DNA of 64,000 bases from Delphinus delphis (GCF_949987515.2 NC_082687.1:24102148-24166147), one strand, 5' to 3'. Counted from the first letter of the stretch, positions 46,235 to 58,724 are shown. The notes: generated by a model not told the origin, from the letters alone. Numbers and translations: made by a program.

Positions 46235-48340
46235 TGTGATACTACATAGATAATCTTAAAGATGCTACCAGAAAACTACTAGAGCTAATCAATGAATTTG
46301 GTAAAGTAGCAGGATATAAAATTCATGCACAGAAATCTCTTGCATTCCTATACACTAATGATGAAAAATCTGAAAGTGAAATTAAGAAAATACTCCCATT
46401 TACCATTGCAACAAAAAGGATAAAATACCTAGGAATAAACCTACCTAAGGAGACAAAAGACCTTGCAGAAAATTATAAGATACTATTGAAAGAAATTAAA
46501 GACGATACAAATAGATGGAGAGATATACCATGTTATTGGATTGGAAGAATCAACATTGTGAAAATGACTATACTACCCAAAGCAATCTACAGATTTAATG
46601 CAATCCCTCTCAAAATACCACTGGCATTTTTCACAGAACTAGAACAAAAAATTTCACAATTTGGATGGAAACAGAAAAGACCCCAATTAGCCAAAGCAAT
46701 CTTGAGAAAGAAAAACAGAGCTGGTGGAATCAGGCTCCTGGACTTCAGACTATACTACAAAGCTACAGTAATCAAGACAGTATGGTACTGGCACAAAAAC
46801 AGAAATATAGATCAATGGAACAGGATAGAAAGCCCAGAGGTAAACCCACACACATATGGTCAACTTATCTTTGATAAAGGAGGCAAGAATATACAATGGA
46901 GAAAAGACAGCCTCTTCAATAAGTGGTGCTGGGAAAACTGGACAGTTACATATAAAACAATGAAATTAGAACACTCCCTAACACGATACACAAAAAATAA
47001 ACTCAAAATGGATTAAAGACCTAAATGTAAGGCCAGACACTATAAAACTCTTAGAAGAAAACATAGGGAGAACATTCTATTATGTAAATCACAGCAAGAT
47101 TGTTTTTGAAAGATTGTTTTTGACCCACCTCCTAGAGGAATGGAAATACAAACAAAAATAAACAAATGGGAGCTAATGAAACTTAAAACCTTTTGCACAG
47201 CAAAGGAAACCATAAACAAGACGAAAAGACAACCCTCAGAATGGAAGAAAATATTTGCAATTGAAGCAACTGACAAAGGATTAATCTCCAAAATTTACAA
47301 GCAGCTCATGCAGCTCAATATCAAAAAAACAAACAACCCAATCCAAAAATGGGCAGAAGACCTAAATAGACATTTCTCCAAAAAAGATATACAGATTGCT
47401 AACAAACACATGAAAGAATGGTCAACATCATTAATCATTAGAGAAATGCAAATCAAAACTACAATCAGATATCATCTCACACCAGTCAGAATGGCCATCA
47501 TCAAAAAATCTACAAACAATAAATGCTGGAGAGGGTGTGGAGAAAAGTGAACCCTCTTGCACTGTTGGTGGGAATGTAAATTGATACAGCCACTGTGGAG
47601 AACAGTATGGAGGTTCCTTAAAAAACTAAAAATAGAACTACCATATGACCCAGCAATCCCACTACTGGGCATATACCCTGAGAAAACCATAATTCAAAAA
47701 GAGTCATGTACCACAATGTTCATTGCAGCTCTATTTACAATAGCCAGGACATGGAAGCAACCTAAGTGTCCATCGACAGATGACTGGATAAAGAAGATGT
47801 GGCACATATATACAATGGAATATTACTCAGCTATAAAAAGAAATGAAATTGAGTTATTTGTAGTGAGGTAGATGGACCTAGAGTCTGTCATACAGAGTGA
47901 AGTAAGGCAGAAAGAGAAAAACAAATACTGTATGCTAACACATATATATGGAATCTAAAAAACAAAGAAAGAAAAAGTTCATGAAGAACGTAGGGGCAAG
48001 ACGGGAATAAAGACACAGATCTACTAGAGAATGGACTTGAGGACATGGGGAGGGGGAAGGGTACACTGGGACAAAGTGAGAGAGTGGCATGGACATATAT
48101 ACACTACCAAATGTAAAATAGATAGCTAGTGGGAAGCAGTCGCATAGCAGAGGGAGATCAGCTCGGTGCTTTGTGACCAGCTAGAAGGGTGGGATAGGGA
48201 GGGTGGGAGGGAGGGATATGCAAGAGGGAAGAGATATGGGGATATATGTATATGTATAACTGATTCACTTTGTTATAAAGCAGAAACTAACACACCATTG
48301 TAAAGCAATTATACTCCAATAAAAATGTTAAGAAAAAAAA
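46235..48340 (+). mobile_element. 5'-truncated L1 retrotransposon, 2.1 kb
   Basis: A young L1 lacking its promoter, ORF1 and the endonuclease and reverse-transcriptase core of ORF2. It contains the ORF2 C-terminal part, a 3'-UTR with a G-rich tract (48187-48215), an AATAAA signal (about 48318) and an A-tail. A perfect 13-bp duplication 'aagagctcatgtc' (46222-46234 and 48341-48353) bounds it. It landed in an old L2. Confidence 0.97.
46240..47871 (+). pseudogene. L1 ORF2 C-terminal fragment, frame-broken
   Basis: The frame is open from 46240 to a stop at 47016. It covers sequence just after the catalytic domain and includes the conserved 'GRINIVKM', '[10 protein letters not shown]', 'FNKWCWENW' blocks. 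An extra A near 46990 shifts the frame. The reading continues from about 47000 in another frame, then 47140-47550. A TGA at 47548 replaces the GGA of the other copy, and a TAG at 47869 replaces its TGG. Both stops precede the normal ORF2 end at about 47956. The cysteine-rich 'CWWECK' block is intact. It cannot encode an active enzyme. A 14-bp tandem duplication occurs at about 47098-47126. Confidence 0.95.
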
Positions 48341-48353
48341 AAGAGCTCATGTC

Positions 48354-49004
48354 AGGGTGGGGAAACTAGACTTTTTGCCTCTTTGGGGACAGTCTTTATT
48401 CAGAAGTGATGTAACTGAATCTCTATTGTCTATGCTTTGATATATAACTAAATACAAGGAAGAGTTGTTTTGTGTTCCTTGCGGCAGCTCACCATCTGGA
48501 CTTGTAAGCCGCTTCCTTTTTGAGATGATGTATGTACACGTGTGTGTGTTTTCTCTATGTGGGTTAATTGGCCCTTATGACACATTACAAAGATAAGGCA
48601 GTATCGTGCCAAAATTGTCTTAGCTGGGAGCGTGGTGGCCATGGCAGTGTATGATTTCAGGCGAGTGGGACTTCACTTAGGTTTTGCTCTGTCTTGTCTC
48701 TCCCATGCTGAGCCGGCTGCAGGTCCCTGAGAAGGCAGGGCTATTTGTGCCTCCATATCGAGATGGTTTTAAGTAGATCCCTTTGCTGTGAACAACCATC
48801 CCTCCCTTACCACCTGCAGAGCACCGCTCTTCTCACAGCTCAGCTCCTGTGTGATCTCTATGCAGCCCTGCTGATACACTGCTCCTGTAATAGTGTGGAC
48901 CACACTTCCCTTTGTCCCCACTATACTCTCTATAAACTTCTGTAATTATACAGAGAATACCTTTTTTTTTGGCCTTCACTGATACATGTCTGTATCTTTC
49001 TGCT
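48354..49004. other. L2 remnant then unassigned
   Basis: The first 80 bp or so continue the interrupted L2. The remainder holds no recognised gene or repeat. Confidence 0.45.
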
Positions 49005-49150
49005 AAACATAAGTTCCTTAAGGACAGAAACTATTTCTTATTCATCTTGTATCTCAAGCACGCAACACAATGCCTAGAACATAAATGGGAATCTAATAAA
49101 AACTTTCTGAATAGATGGGTGAATGAATGAATAAAGGAATGAATAGGAGT
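49005..49150 (+). repeat. L2 LINE 3' end
   Basis: 'aagttccttaaggacagaaa', 'acacaatgcctagaacataa' and 'gggtgaatgaatgaataaag' are the L2 3' terminus with its (TGAA)n-like end. Confidence 0.75.
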
Positions 49151-49229
49151 GATGCTTAGAATAGTACGATATGTAGGATTAATTATTCTACTCTGAAACT
49201 TTTCCTGCATTATCAACCAAGTCTCCAGG

Positions 49230-50110
49230 AATGAGTTCTCCTTCCAATGCTTTCTCTTTCATAATCTTGATTCTCTTAGAGTCTTAGATCTCACAAGAAC
49301 TGTCTATCCCCTATCTACTCTTACTTACCAAATTTTGAACATTCAACGGAATGTTTCTGAAACTAAATACCATCCTCCCCCTTTTGACAACTGCTGCCAG
49401 AGATTCTCACTCACCTACAAACCATATAGATTTGTCATCACTTTCAATTCCCTAAAAGCCCCAACTTTCTTTCTCCATCACTTCCAAACCTGATGACAAT
49501 TCTGATTCTCTTTTCCTCCCTCTAACCCTCCAAGAGCACAACCTTCCACCTGCCCCGACCCCATCTCTTCTCAGTTACTGATAACCTTGGCCTCAAACTC
49601 ACTCCTCCTCTTACGCTCGTCATTAATCTATTTCCACCCCCGCCCCCTCCCCAGGATCATTCTCAGCTTTGTTCAAGCATGTTGGCTTTTGCTTTTCACA
49701 GTCTTCACCGAATTCCATCTGCCCTTTCATCCACCACCCCACACAAGCTCTTCTGTTATTAACCTCCTATCCCTGTCTTCCTCTGCGGGCTCTTTTCAGG
49801 CCACTTTTAGACACATATAGGTCTCCTTTATCTTCACAAAGTTATCACTGGATTCCACACACTTATCTAACTGCCACTCCAGATTCTCCTACTGTTCATC
49901 AGATCAAAACCCATGGGGCAGTTCTCTAATTCCTTCCAATCTGCGACTTGTTTGAAGTAGTCCCAAGAAATGTAACAAGTCAGTTTTCAAGTCAAACCCA
50001 AGGTCAACTAATTCTTTCTCGATCCTGATGATTGGTCCTGCCCACTCTTCTCTCCTCAGCTTCAGACAGCTGGCCCTGACCCCTTTTTCCACACTGTGTT
50101 TGTTCGCTTC
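49230..50110. other. Pyrimidine-rich segment, origin unknown
   Basis: The plus strand is enriched in C and T over most of this span. No gene found. The overlapping short frames are low-complexity products of the skew. An ancient LINE interior in sense orientation is possible, but I could not match it. Confidence 0.4.
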
Positions 50111-50994
50111 CTGTCTCTAATTGGTCATTGATTCAACACCATCTTTCTGGTTCCATTATGTCCAAACAACATTCATAAGCAGTACCATAAGTGTTGGGAA
50201 ATGTTCAATTTGATATAAAAGGTATTGGGGCACCTAGTGCAATGCCTGGCAAATAACAGTTCTTTATATATCAGTTCTATACATTTACCCTTTCTCTGCC
50301 CATGATACCACCACGAGGTCTTTCATTTCACAGGCAGAAGCTGAGGACTGAGAGATGGATTCAGCTTTCCTAACATTCACGGTGGATCAGTGACTACATC
50401 CGAAGCAGGTACCAGGTCTCCCATCTCTAGACACAGGCACAGTATTTGTCCCTTTCACTTCTCTACTTCGAAACCACATTTTACACCGTGAAATTTCATT
50501 TCCCCAAACTCCAAACTCCAAAGAGACTTCCAGATTTAATAATCATCTGAAACACAGAGATTATTAACCATAGAGAAAGACTGACAAATGTGTCCCAATT
50601 TAAAACAAACTTATCGGTGCCAAGACAGAATGTCTTTGAAAAATAGAAAAGAAAAGAATGAATTCTTTACATTGCAAGAGGATACTCATTTTACAAAGGG
50701 GGAACCACTGAAAGTACCTCTAAAGTGTGCAGTATCCTGTTACTTAAAATAGCTTATATAAATTATATAATTTATATAGTTATATATATATATATTGCGT
50801 AAATGTCTGTGGTTTAAAATAGCATTTAATCTTCAAAGTTTAATTTACATAAAAACTTTGAAAGCCACCATATGAACTGTGAAGTGTGAATAGTGACACC
50901 CTTGTAAGTGGGCGCTGAGTGCTCAGCTATGGATGGGTGCACCGACACGAAGACACCATGAGGAGTTTGTGAATCTCATTACAATACTACCAGA
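50111..50994. other. Unassigned
   Basis: A MIR-like tail trace near 50230-50270 ('gtgcaatgcctggcaaataa') and an AT-rich patch at 50755-50800. Nothing else recognised. Confidence 0.4.
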
Positions 50995-51165
50995 CAGTTC
51001 TGCCACTGACTACCTTGGCAACCTTGGGAAAGCTCCTTAACCGCTACTGAACTATAGCTGATACATCTACAAAATGGTGATAATGCCTAGGATTAAAAAT
51101 AATGTTTAACGAGTGTCTAATGCAATGCTTGGCACGTAATGGTGCTATTTGCCTCTGTTTCCCCT
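50995..51165 (+). repeat. MIR SINE
   Basis: 'ctgccactgactaccttggc', 'aaccttgggaaagctcctta', 'catctacaaaatggtgataa' and 'tgcaatgcttggcacgtaat' reproduce the MIR order well. Confidence 0.8.
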
Positions 51166-51309
51166 CCTCTAGCCTCTTTGTGAGATTCTCGGGTTACAAC
51201 CCATGAAAACCATCTTCCTCAAATCTGTAGTATTAAAACCCATAAACAGACTTTAAAGTTTCTCTTTAGGAAATCACATTTCTCCTCTTTTACTTGTTTG
51301 TAATAGGAA

Positions 51310-51620
51310 AATATAAATAAAAGGAGACAGCCTCAATGCCCAACTAAAAGGAACTGGTTAAATACATTATGATACATCCATTTAATGTGATACTATCCAT
51401 CCTAAATAATGTTAATGTGTATTTGAATTTGTTAATATGAAGAGCAGTTTATAATATATTATTAATTGAAAATGACAAGACAGTACATATAGTCTGATAC
51501 CATTTAAAGAAGTCTCATGCACAGAAACACACATGTACTTATACACTTATGTACATGTTTTATAAGTACAAACCTGTATCATTACTGGATTCCTTATAGC
51601 TGGACATTAAAAATGTTAAA
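51310..51620 (+). repeat. Old L1 3' region fragment
   Basis: 'aactggttaaatacattatg', 'atacatccatttaatgtgat' and 'aagacagtacatatagtctg' fit an old L1M-type 3' region. Heavily diverged. Confidence 0.5.
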
Positions 51621-54309
51621 ATTCTTTTTCCTATTATAAACAAGCAAAAGAACACAGACTTGATTTCCTAAAGAAAAGTTTTAACACATTATGGAGATTA
51701 GACATTAAAATGTTAACTAACAATCAGTATCTCAGTGTAATGAGATTATGGTTAATTTTTTAAAATGTAACCTACATTATGTACTTTCCCAAAAAATAAA
51801 TATATATTACTTGCTTAATAAAAAGTAATTAAACTGGACAAAAACAAGCAAACCATATATTCATTGTACCACGTCAGATACCCTGGTGAGCCAACACACC
51901 ACGTGCACATTCCTCACCGACAGTTGACAGGCTATCGTGAAAAATACAGCAGTTCCTACTTCGAAATGTACATAGCAAACATCTTCTATTGACATTAATC
52001 AATTCATCAACTGTCTTTCTGTTTACACAAATTCTAAATGTGACCAGTAGCTTAAATGCCACTTCATGGCATCATCACTAGAGTCACTGTACTAGTATTG
52101 TTGTAGCTTGAATTCCTGGGGAAAAATGTGCACAGATTCAAACAAACTTGAAAAATCCAAACAGAGACTTTTATTAGTGACCCCTAATGACCCACAATCA
52201 AGGCTAAACATCTTAGCTAAACAATTATCTTTGGGAATTGAAATGTAAACAGAAAGAAAATTTGCTGCTTGCCCTTACCCTATGTGGCTATTCCTCTCTG
52301 GCAATAACACATCTGAATACATCCTATCAAAGTTAAAAAGTTCCTGGTACAATTTTAAAAGTTTTCACTTTCTCATTTAGAAAGCAAAATGGTTATAATT
52401 ATATATCTATGTACCCCAATAAATTGCTTTTTCCTAAACAAAACCCAGTATAAAACTATATAGAAAACAGCAGACTTTGTTCCTACAACTAGGCATCCAA
52501 AACGCCTCTGTAATGTTATTTATGCTCCTTACATTCACGTTTCCAAATCAGTTTGCCTCTCAAATATCATCATACGAATAGCTTTTCAAAACTCGGGTAT
52601 AGTCATCTGCACACCAGTCTTCAGAATTATGTTCCAAGAGCTGTTTAATGTTAGAAGTTCGAGTACAGATTAAAAGTTCTAGAGATAAGCTTTAAAAGGT
52701 GTGGAGGTATATGTGTATGTGTGTAGAAGAAGGGATTTCACAAAGTATCAGTTTATGACTTTGCACTGGGCTCTAAAGAATTAAGATGGGTACAAACCTT
52801 GATGCCCTGTATAAACCGCAAACTGATAGATAAAAGTCGGTGAGGGTACTGTTTGTTAAGAGTCAGAACACTGCAGTCTCATATACTTCTGCTTTGAATG
52901 GATGTTGTTTTTGGACTGATTTCCTACAACCCTGACTATACTTATTATGAATAAAGAGCCATTCCAGGAAACTTCCTTTCAGAGTCAGATGTTTTAGCCA
53001 CACAAACCCCTGGCAGAGATAGGACTAAAGTAAATGTCTTTCATTTTATTTTTCTACAATCATAAACCTGTGCAAATATAGAGATAAACAAGAATTGCCA
53101 AAGGCAAATATCCCTTTCAGTGTATGGTATTAGCAGAATATCAACTTGTCCTTGCCATGCCTTGTGACTCCTGTTGCTTACTTTCTAAAGAAATCTCACT
53201 ACTTTAAAAAGTGTAAATGTCCTTACATGGCATTCAAAATAAATGGAGAGAAAAGCACAATAAAAAAGGAAATAGTAAATGATTATATTAAACTCTAGCC
53301 CTTTACTTGGCCATCTGTCTTCAATTTCAGGCATGTTGTTTTTGAGTAGCGTCCCATTGTAACCAAATATAATAGGATAGGCAAGTTAACGAACTACGAC
53401 ACATCCCATCATAAATGTGATGTATCACCAAGGCAAAGCCACCCAAGATGCAAGGCAGCTACTGTTTTCCTGTGAAGCTACTAGTTTTTAGTGCAGTGCT
53501 CTGTGGGAAGAGTAGCCTCATTTATCTTTGTGTTTGTTGTAAATCCTCAGACTGCTACCCTATCCTTTTTCTCCCTTCCTGACCTTGACCTCTAAAGAAA
53601 AATGAAAAAGGTAGAGAAGCCCCAGGGAGGTGTAGGTAAAGGAGAAAGAGGTGAGATTTGGATTCATCTGAAAGAAAAATATGTGTTCACCATTTTCATC
53701 ACCAATCAGGATTCCTCAGTAAATTACAAATCAGTTTTGCTAACATCAGAATGTTTATTGGCCAATTCAATTATTGACCAACTGTGTCTTCGTATATTCC
53801 TCCCCTGAAACTAAACTCTTTCCTCAGAAAACTCCTAATTGGTTTACATTCTTTAAATTTATTTAGACAACACTATTCTCTGAAGCACTGGATTTAATTT
53901 CTTGCTTATGAAAAATATTTTAAATGTTATGAGAAATGAAATACACATTGTTAGAAACTGAGACACTTAAGAGATTGCACTCAAGGAGTCTGAGTCTCCC
54001 CTAATCCATTTTTATTTTGTGTCTAATGGATTGAGTGATTTTGATTTAATAGGATAGTTGATTGTAAAGTTCATTAATGTATGGGATTAAGGATCTCTTC
54101 CTGAACTCATTTCTTTCTCTGACTTTCCCCTGTCCATCTATTCCACTTTAACTGCTCAAGTGAAAAATTGTCCTCCTGACTTCCTTGAGCTAATTTAGGG
54201 CAGGAAGTTGATTCCTCATTCACAAGTGCTGAAAAGCAGCATGATCCATTTCATATTAGCATTCTCCTTTTTCTATGGGAGTTTTATTTCCCAGCATCAC
54301 TTCTCATGC
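51621..54309. other. Unassigned AT-rich sequence
   Basis: No gene, RNA or repeat recognised across 2.7 kb. All open frames are under 70 codons. Confidence 0.5.
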
Positions 54310-54311
54310 AG

Positions 54312-54942
54312 AGCATGGTAGACAGAGTGCTGAGATTCCCACCCCCTGGTGTACACACACTGTATACTCCCCTTCCCTCGAATGTGAACAAGACTGGGGA
54401 TATGATGGATTTCATAGGTCCACCATTAAGCTGCCTTATATTGCAAAGGGGAAAAGATTTTGCAGATGTAATGAAGGTCCCAAATCAGATGACTTTCAAT
54501 AAACAAAAAGGAGAGCCTGGGCGACACTGGCCTTATCGGGTGAGCCTTGGAAAGGGACAGGACCCTTTCTGATAGGAAAGATTCAAAAGTGCAAGGGCTT
54601 CTCCTGCACTCTGATAGGAGCAAAGTGCTCTGTCATGAGGAGGGCCACGTGCAGGAAATGGTGGATGGCTAGGAGCCGAGAGTGACCATGGTCTGACAGT
54701 CTGCAAGAAAATAGAGACCTGAGTCCCAGAGCTTCAAGGAATGATCTCGGAAGAGGATGCTGAGTCTCAGATGAAATCATAGCCCAGGCCAACACCTTGA
54801 TTTCAACGTGGAGAGACTCTGATCAGAGGACCCAGCTAACATGTGCCTGGACTCCTGACCTATGGAAACTGTGATATAATAAATTTGTGTTAAGTCACTA
54901 AATGTGTGGTAATCCATTATAGAGCAATAGAAAACTAATACA
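54312..54942 (+). mobile_element. MLT1-like MaLR solo LTR
   Basis: 'attttgcagatgtaatgaag', 'gagggccacgtgcaggaaat', 'acaccttgatttcaacgtgg', 'ctatggaaactgtgatataa', 'taaatttgtgttaagtcact' and a terminal 'gaaaactaataca' follow the MLT1 order. Its left edge and target duplication are unclear. No coding sequence. Frames inside are spurious. Confidence 0.75.
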
Positions 54943-55114
54943 CACAGCACGTGAATCCATTCAGGGCATTGTAAAGTGTGTGATGATTACTTTCTTGCCA
55001 ATCCTCAGCCTTACATTCATTCCCCTGAACAGTCACTATTTAGTAACACTCATGATTCATAACTGCGAAGACAAACTCATTTTATCTTTGGAGCATTCAA
55101 GCTGAAATCTAGAT

Positions 55115-55240
55115 GTACCCTGCTCCTATTTCATACATGAGGAAACAGGTTCAGAATAATTGACTAGTTTGAGTTTATACTGTTAATAAGTAGAAAGAAT
55201 TTGAGATCTATTCCAGAGTTCTTTCCACAAAAGTAGAGAA
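55115..55240 (-). repeat. MIR SINE fragment, antisense
   Basis: 'cctatttcatacatgaggaa', 'acaggttcagaataattgac' and 'gagatctattccagagttct' are the reverse-complement MIR order. Confidence 0.65.
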
Positions 55241-55277
55241 ACTGGATTAAGATTTACTTTGGGGGGACTTTACTTTT

Positions 55278-55366
55278 GGGGGGACTGTCCAGTGGTTAAG
55301 ACTCCACGCTTCCACTTCAGGGTCAGGGGTTCGATCCCTGATCAGGAAACTAAGATCCCACAAGCT
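55278..55366 (+). mobile_element. Partial tRNA-derived SINE
   Basis: 'gggggactgtccagtggtta' lacks the usual 'ttccctggtg' after 'gggac', then 'aagactccacgcttcc', B-box 'gggttcgatccctga' and 'actaagatcccacaag'. No A-tail. A 16/17-bp imperfect tandem duplication (55253-55268 and 55269-55285) covers its left edge. Confidence 0.8.
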
Positions 55367-55695
55367 TTTGGTTTAATTACGATGGAATCAATCCCTCCCA
55401 CTCCTGATTTGTGTTAGCACTGCTATTTGTTGTCAGTCTATTTCCTATAACACCCAATACAATGCATTTTAACTGTACTAGAACTTTTGTTTCCCATAGG
55501 GTTATATCAGCAGAGCATGCTGTAACTGATAAGTATTTAATTGATATTTTATGTATTAATGAATGACTTTAAAGAGGATGAATTGGCTGGGTAGATGAGA
55601 GAGACAGAATTATTAAGACATCTGCAAATTATAATGGGGTGGAGGAGTCGGGGCAGGTAATTAGGAAAGTAGAAAGGCTTTAAAACCAGATGCCT

Positions 55696-56572
55696 ATCAT
55701 TAGTCATTAGAGAAATGCAAATCAAAGCTACAATGAGATATCATCTCACACCAGTCAGAATGGCCATCATCAAAAAATCTACAAACAATAAATGCTGGAG
55801 AGGGTGTAGAGAAAAGGGAACCCTCTTGCACTGTTGGTGGGAATGTAAATTGATACAGCCACTGTGGGGAACAGTATGGAGGTTCCTTAAAAAACTAAAA
55901 ATAGAACTACCATATGACCCAGCAATCCCACTACTGGGCATATACCCTGAGAAAACCATAATTCAAAAAGACACATGCACCCCAATGTTCATTGCAGCTC
56001 TGTTTACAATAGCCAGGACATGGAAGCAACCTAAGTGTCCATCGACAGATGAATGGATAAAGAAGATGTGGCACATATATACAATGGAATATTACTCAGC
56101 CATAAAAAGAAACGAAATTGAGTTATCTGTAGTGAGGTGGATGGACCTAGAATCTGTCATACAGAGTGAAGTAAGTCAGAAAGAGAAAAACAAATACTGT
56201 ATGCTAACACATATATATGGAATCTAAAAAACAAACAAAAAAGAGTCATGAAGAACCTAGGGGCAAGATGGGAATAAAGACACAGACCTACTAGAGAATG
56301 GACTTGAGGACATGGAAGGGGAAACGGTAAGCTGGGATGAAGTGAGAGAGAGAGTGGCATGGACATACATACACTACCAAATGTAAAATAGATAGCTAGT
56401 GGGAAGCAGCTACATAACACATAGCTGGGTGCTTTGTGACCACCTAGAGGGGTGGGAGAGAGAGGAGATATGGGAATATATGTATATGCATAGCTGATTC
56501 ACTTTGTTATAAAGCAGAAACTAACACACCATTGTAAAGCAATTATACTCCAATAAAGATGTTAAAAAAAAA
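55696..56572 (+). mobile_element. 5'-truncated L1, 0.88 kb
   Basis: A second young L1, the same subfamily as 46235-48340. I count 18 mismatches over about 530 bp of shared ORF2. It holds the last 170 codons of ORF2, a 3'-UTR, an AATAAA (about 56552) and an A-tail. Its G-rich 3'-UTR tract is shorter. Target duplication not resolved. Confidence 0.93.
55715..56227 (+). pseudogene. L1 ORF2 C-terminal fragment, uninterrupted
   Basis: A 170-codon open frame from an internal ATG to the normal ORF2 stop, containing the cysteine-rich 'CWWECK' region and the '[14 protein letters not shown]' block typical of the L1 ORF2 C terminus. It keeps sense codons where the 46-kb copy has TGA and TAG. With no endonuclease or reverse transcriptase it cannot be active. 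Called a pseudogene because it is a fragment. Confidence 0.95.
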
Positions 56573-57805
56573 GGTGTCTAAGGAAAAAATTAAATTTCTA
56601 AGGAAATACTTGCAACATATGTTGATGAAATACTTTGACACTGTGACATACTCAAACCAAATCTCCCAATAAAGTCATCATTCATAAAATAGAAAACAAC
56701 ATTAATGAAATAGAATTACAGGGCTGTGATTTCATCTAAAACCTTGGCAATGTAATCATCTCTCTCTTTTCGCCGCACATATATCACTCTCGCTGTAAAG
56801 ACTGCAACCTTAAAAAGTAGATCAATGTGAAAAAATGTCCACCAATCTCAGGTCACCCTAACATCTCTTCCAAGGGAACTTCAAGAATACTCCACATTGG
56901 AAAGAACTAGAACCCTAGACTAACCTCTGAAATACTCAGCTCTTGCTTTAACAAGGGATGAGCGTTGCCTGAACTCTCTGAAGCCTCTTGTTGCTTAGTT
57001 GTGACAGTAATCAGGAAGCTGGAGGCTCCTCGAGGGAACGCCTACTCTTCCAGCTCTGTACTCTCTGATTCTAGCACAATGTTTCTCTATGAGATGAGGG
57101 TAAATTATGTGTTTTGCTCCTGATGTTTCTCCAGTTGTCAGAACTGAGTGAGTTCAGCTGTAACAGCTCGTGTGAGAATCAGGCATGTGGGGGCAGAAAT
57201 CGCAAAGACAGAAAGAACAGCTAGTGGAAACTGGCTGCATGAATTGTACAAATTCAAGGAGTCACTCTTTCTCAGTGGGAATTTTGGAGGGTTTATGAGT
57301 TAAGTCTGATTTCTATTGAATAAGAGATATTTAAAATGTACACTTCTTGGAGCACATTTTTTCCTTTTATGTCCACAAAAATTTTCATGTGAGGGAAACA
57401 TGCTGACCTTTGCATTTGACTTATTCTTAATTTCAGAGAAACATGACCAACAAGAGCATCATCAAAGTGTGAGTATAGTAATTAAAGGGAGAAAATAAAG
57501 AAAGGACTAAATGTCATCCAAAAGAAATTCTCCTGAAATGTAATTTACTCCAGTCTTGGACTTCAGTGTAAGTGAGCCTACCGCTGAAGTCCCAAACTGG
57601 AATAGATTACCCTGGTCCCCAGGTCTAAGGTAACTGTAAGGGTAGCAATCCAGGAAAAGAGTGCTCAAAAATGGCTTACACATCAAAGAAGACACGTGTC
57701 CCCTGTTAGCTTTGTTGGTCCTGGTTTTCAGTCTATAACTCCTGGAAATGACAATTATTCTCTGATATCACATGAATACTCTTTATCCAGAAAGAGTATG
57801 GATCA
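56573..57805. other. Unassigned
   Basis: No gene or repeat recognised. Confidence 0.5.
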
Positions 57806-57809
57806 TACT

Positions 57810-57958
57810 CAATCATTTGTTGAGAGTGATGGAGGTATTAGCTAATGCTACGGTGGTAATCACATTACAATACGTAAATGCATCAAATTAACATATTGTA
57901 CACCTTAAGTTTACACGAGATCATATGCTAATTATATTTGAATTAGAAAAAGAGCATA
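57810..57958 (+). repeat. Old L1 3' terminal fragment
   Basis: 'gtgatggaggtattagctaa', 'gtggtaatcacattacaata' and 'atattgtacaccttaagttt' match the end of an L1M-type 3'-UTR. Confidence 0.65.
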
Positions 57959-58066
57959 TTAATGGTCTAAAAGAGTAAATACTAGTTCCAAAGATGTTTA
58001 AATTATCACTATCACATAACTAACACATGGCAAGGACCTTGCAAGTCTATCAAAAACTTCAGAGTA

Positions 58067-58253
58067 GGGTTGCCAGATAAAATACAGGATGCCCAGTCAA
58101 ATTTAAATCTCAGATAAATAACAAATAATTTTTTACTATAAGTATACCCCAAACATTTCATAGACACACTTATATTAGAAATTATTCACTGTTTATCTGA
58201 AATTCAGTTTTAAAAGAGCATCCTGAATTTTTATTTGCTAAATATGACAACCC
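58067..58253. mobile_element. Palindromic MITE, MER53-like, copy 2
   Basis: The left end 'gggttgccagataaaataca' pairs with the right end 'ttgctaaatatgacaaccc'; inner arms 'tcagataaataacaaataat' and 'attattcactgtttatctga' also pair. TA lies outside both ends. It aligns along its whole length with 13467-13674 and is better preserved. Confidence 0.85.
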
Positions 58254-58724
58254 TACAGAAGACATTAGGGTGGAATCACTCTGAACTTCCCAGACTGAAC
58301 ATTTTACTCTTTAAATTATTAGCTTTCATGTTACCTGGAAAGAAAAGAACAGCAGAGAAGATTGTCATTTCCTGAACGATTTTTTCCATTGGTCTGTGTA
58401 CACTGTCCTGGACCAAAGGTAAAGTTCCAGGAATAAATATCCCAACAATTGCAGCCAAAATAGAACAGAGATGTATGATAGGTGTCACAAATACCTAACT
58501 TTTAGTCACATTTCAACAAATCATTTTTAAGTGAACACGGAGGTTGCATTTATAAAGTACTTATTATAACCTAACGTTGATACATGCCATGTAAATAAGA
58601 GACCAAAGTATAGTCTGCTGGGTTGAGGAGCTTAAATTTGGTTTAAGGAAATTGTGACGATACATGAAGCACAATTGGAAAAGGATGAAGACCTGCAACT
58701 TACTTGGCATTCAAGTTCAAGTGT

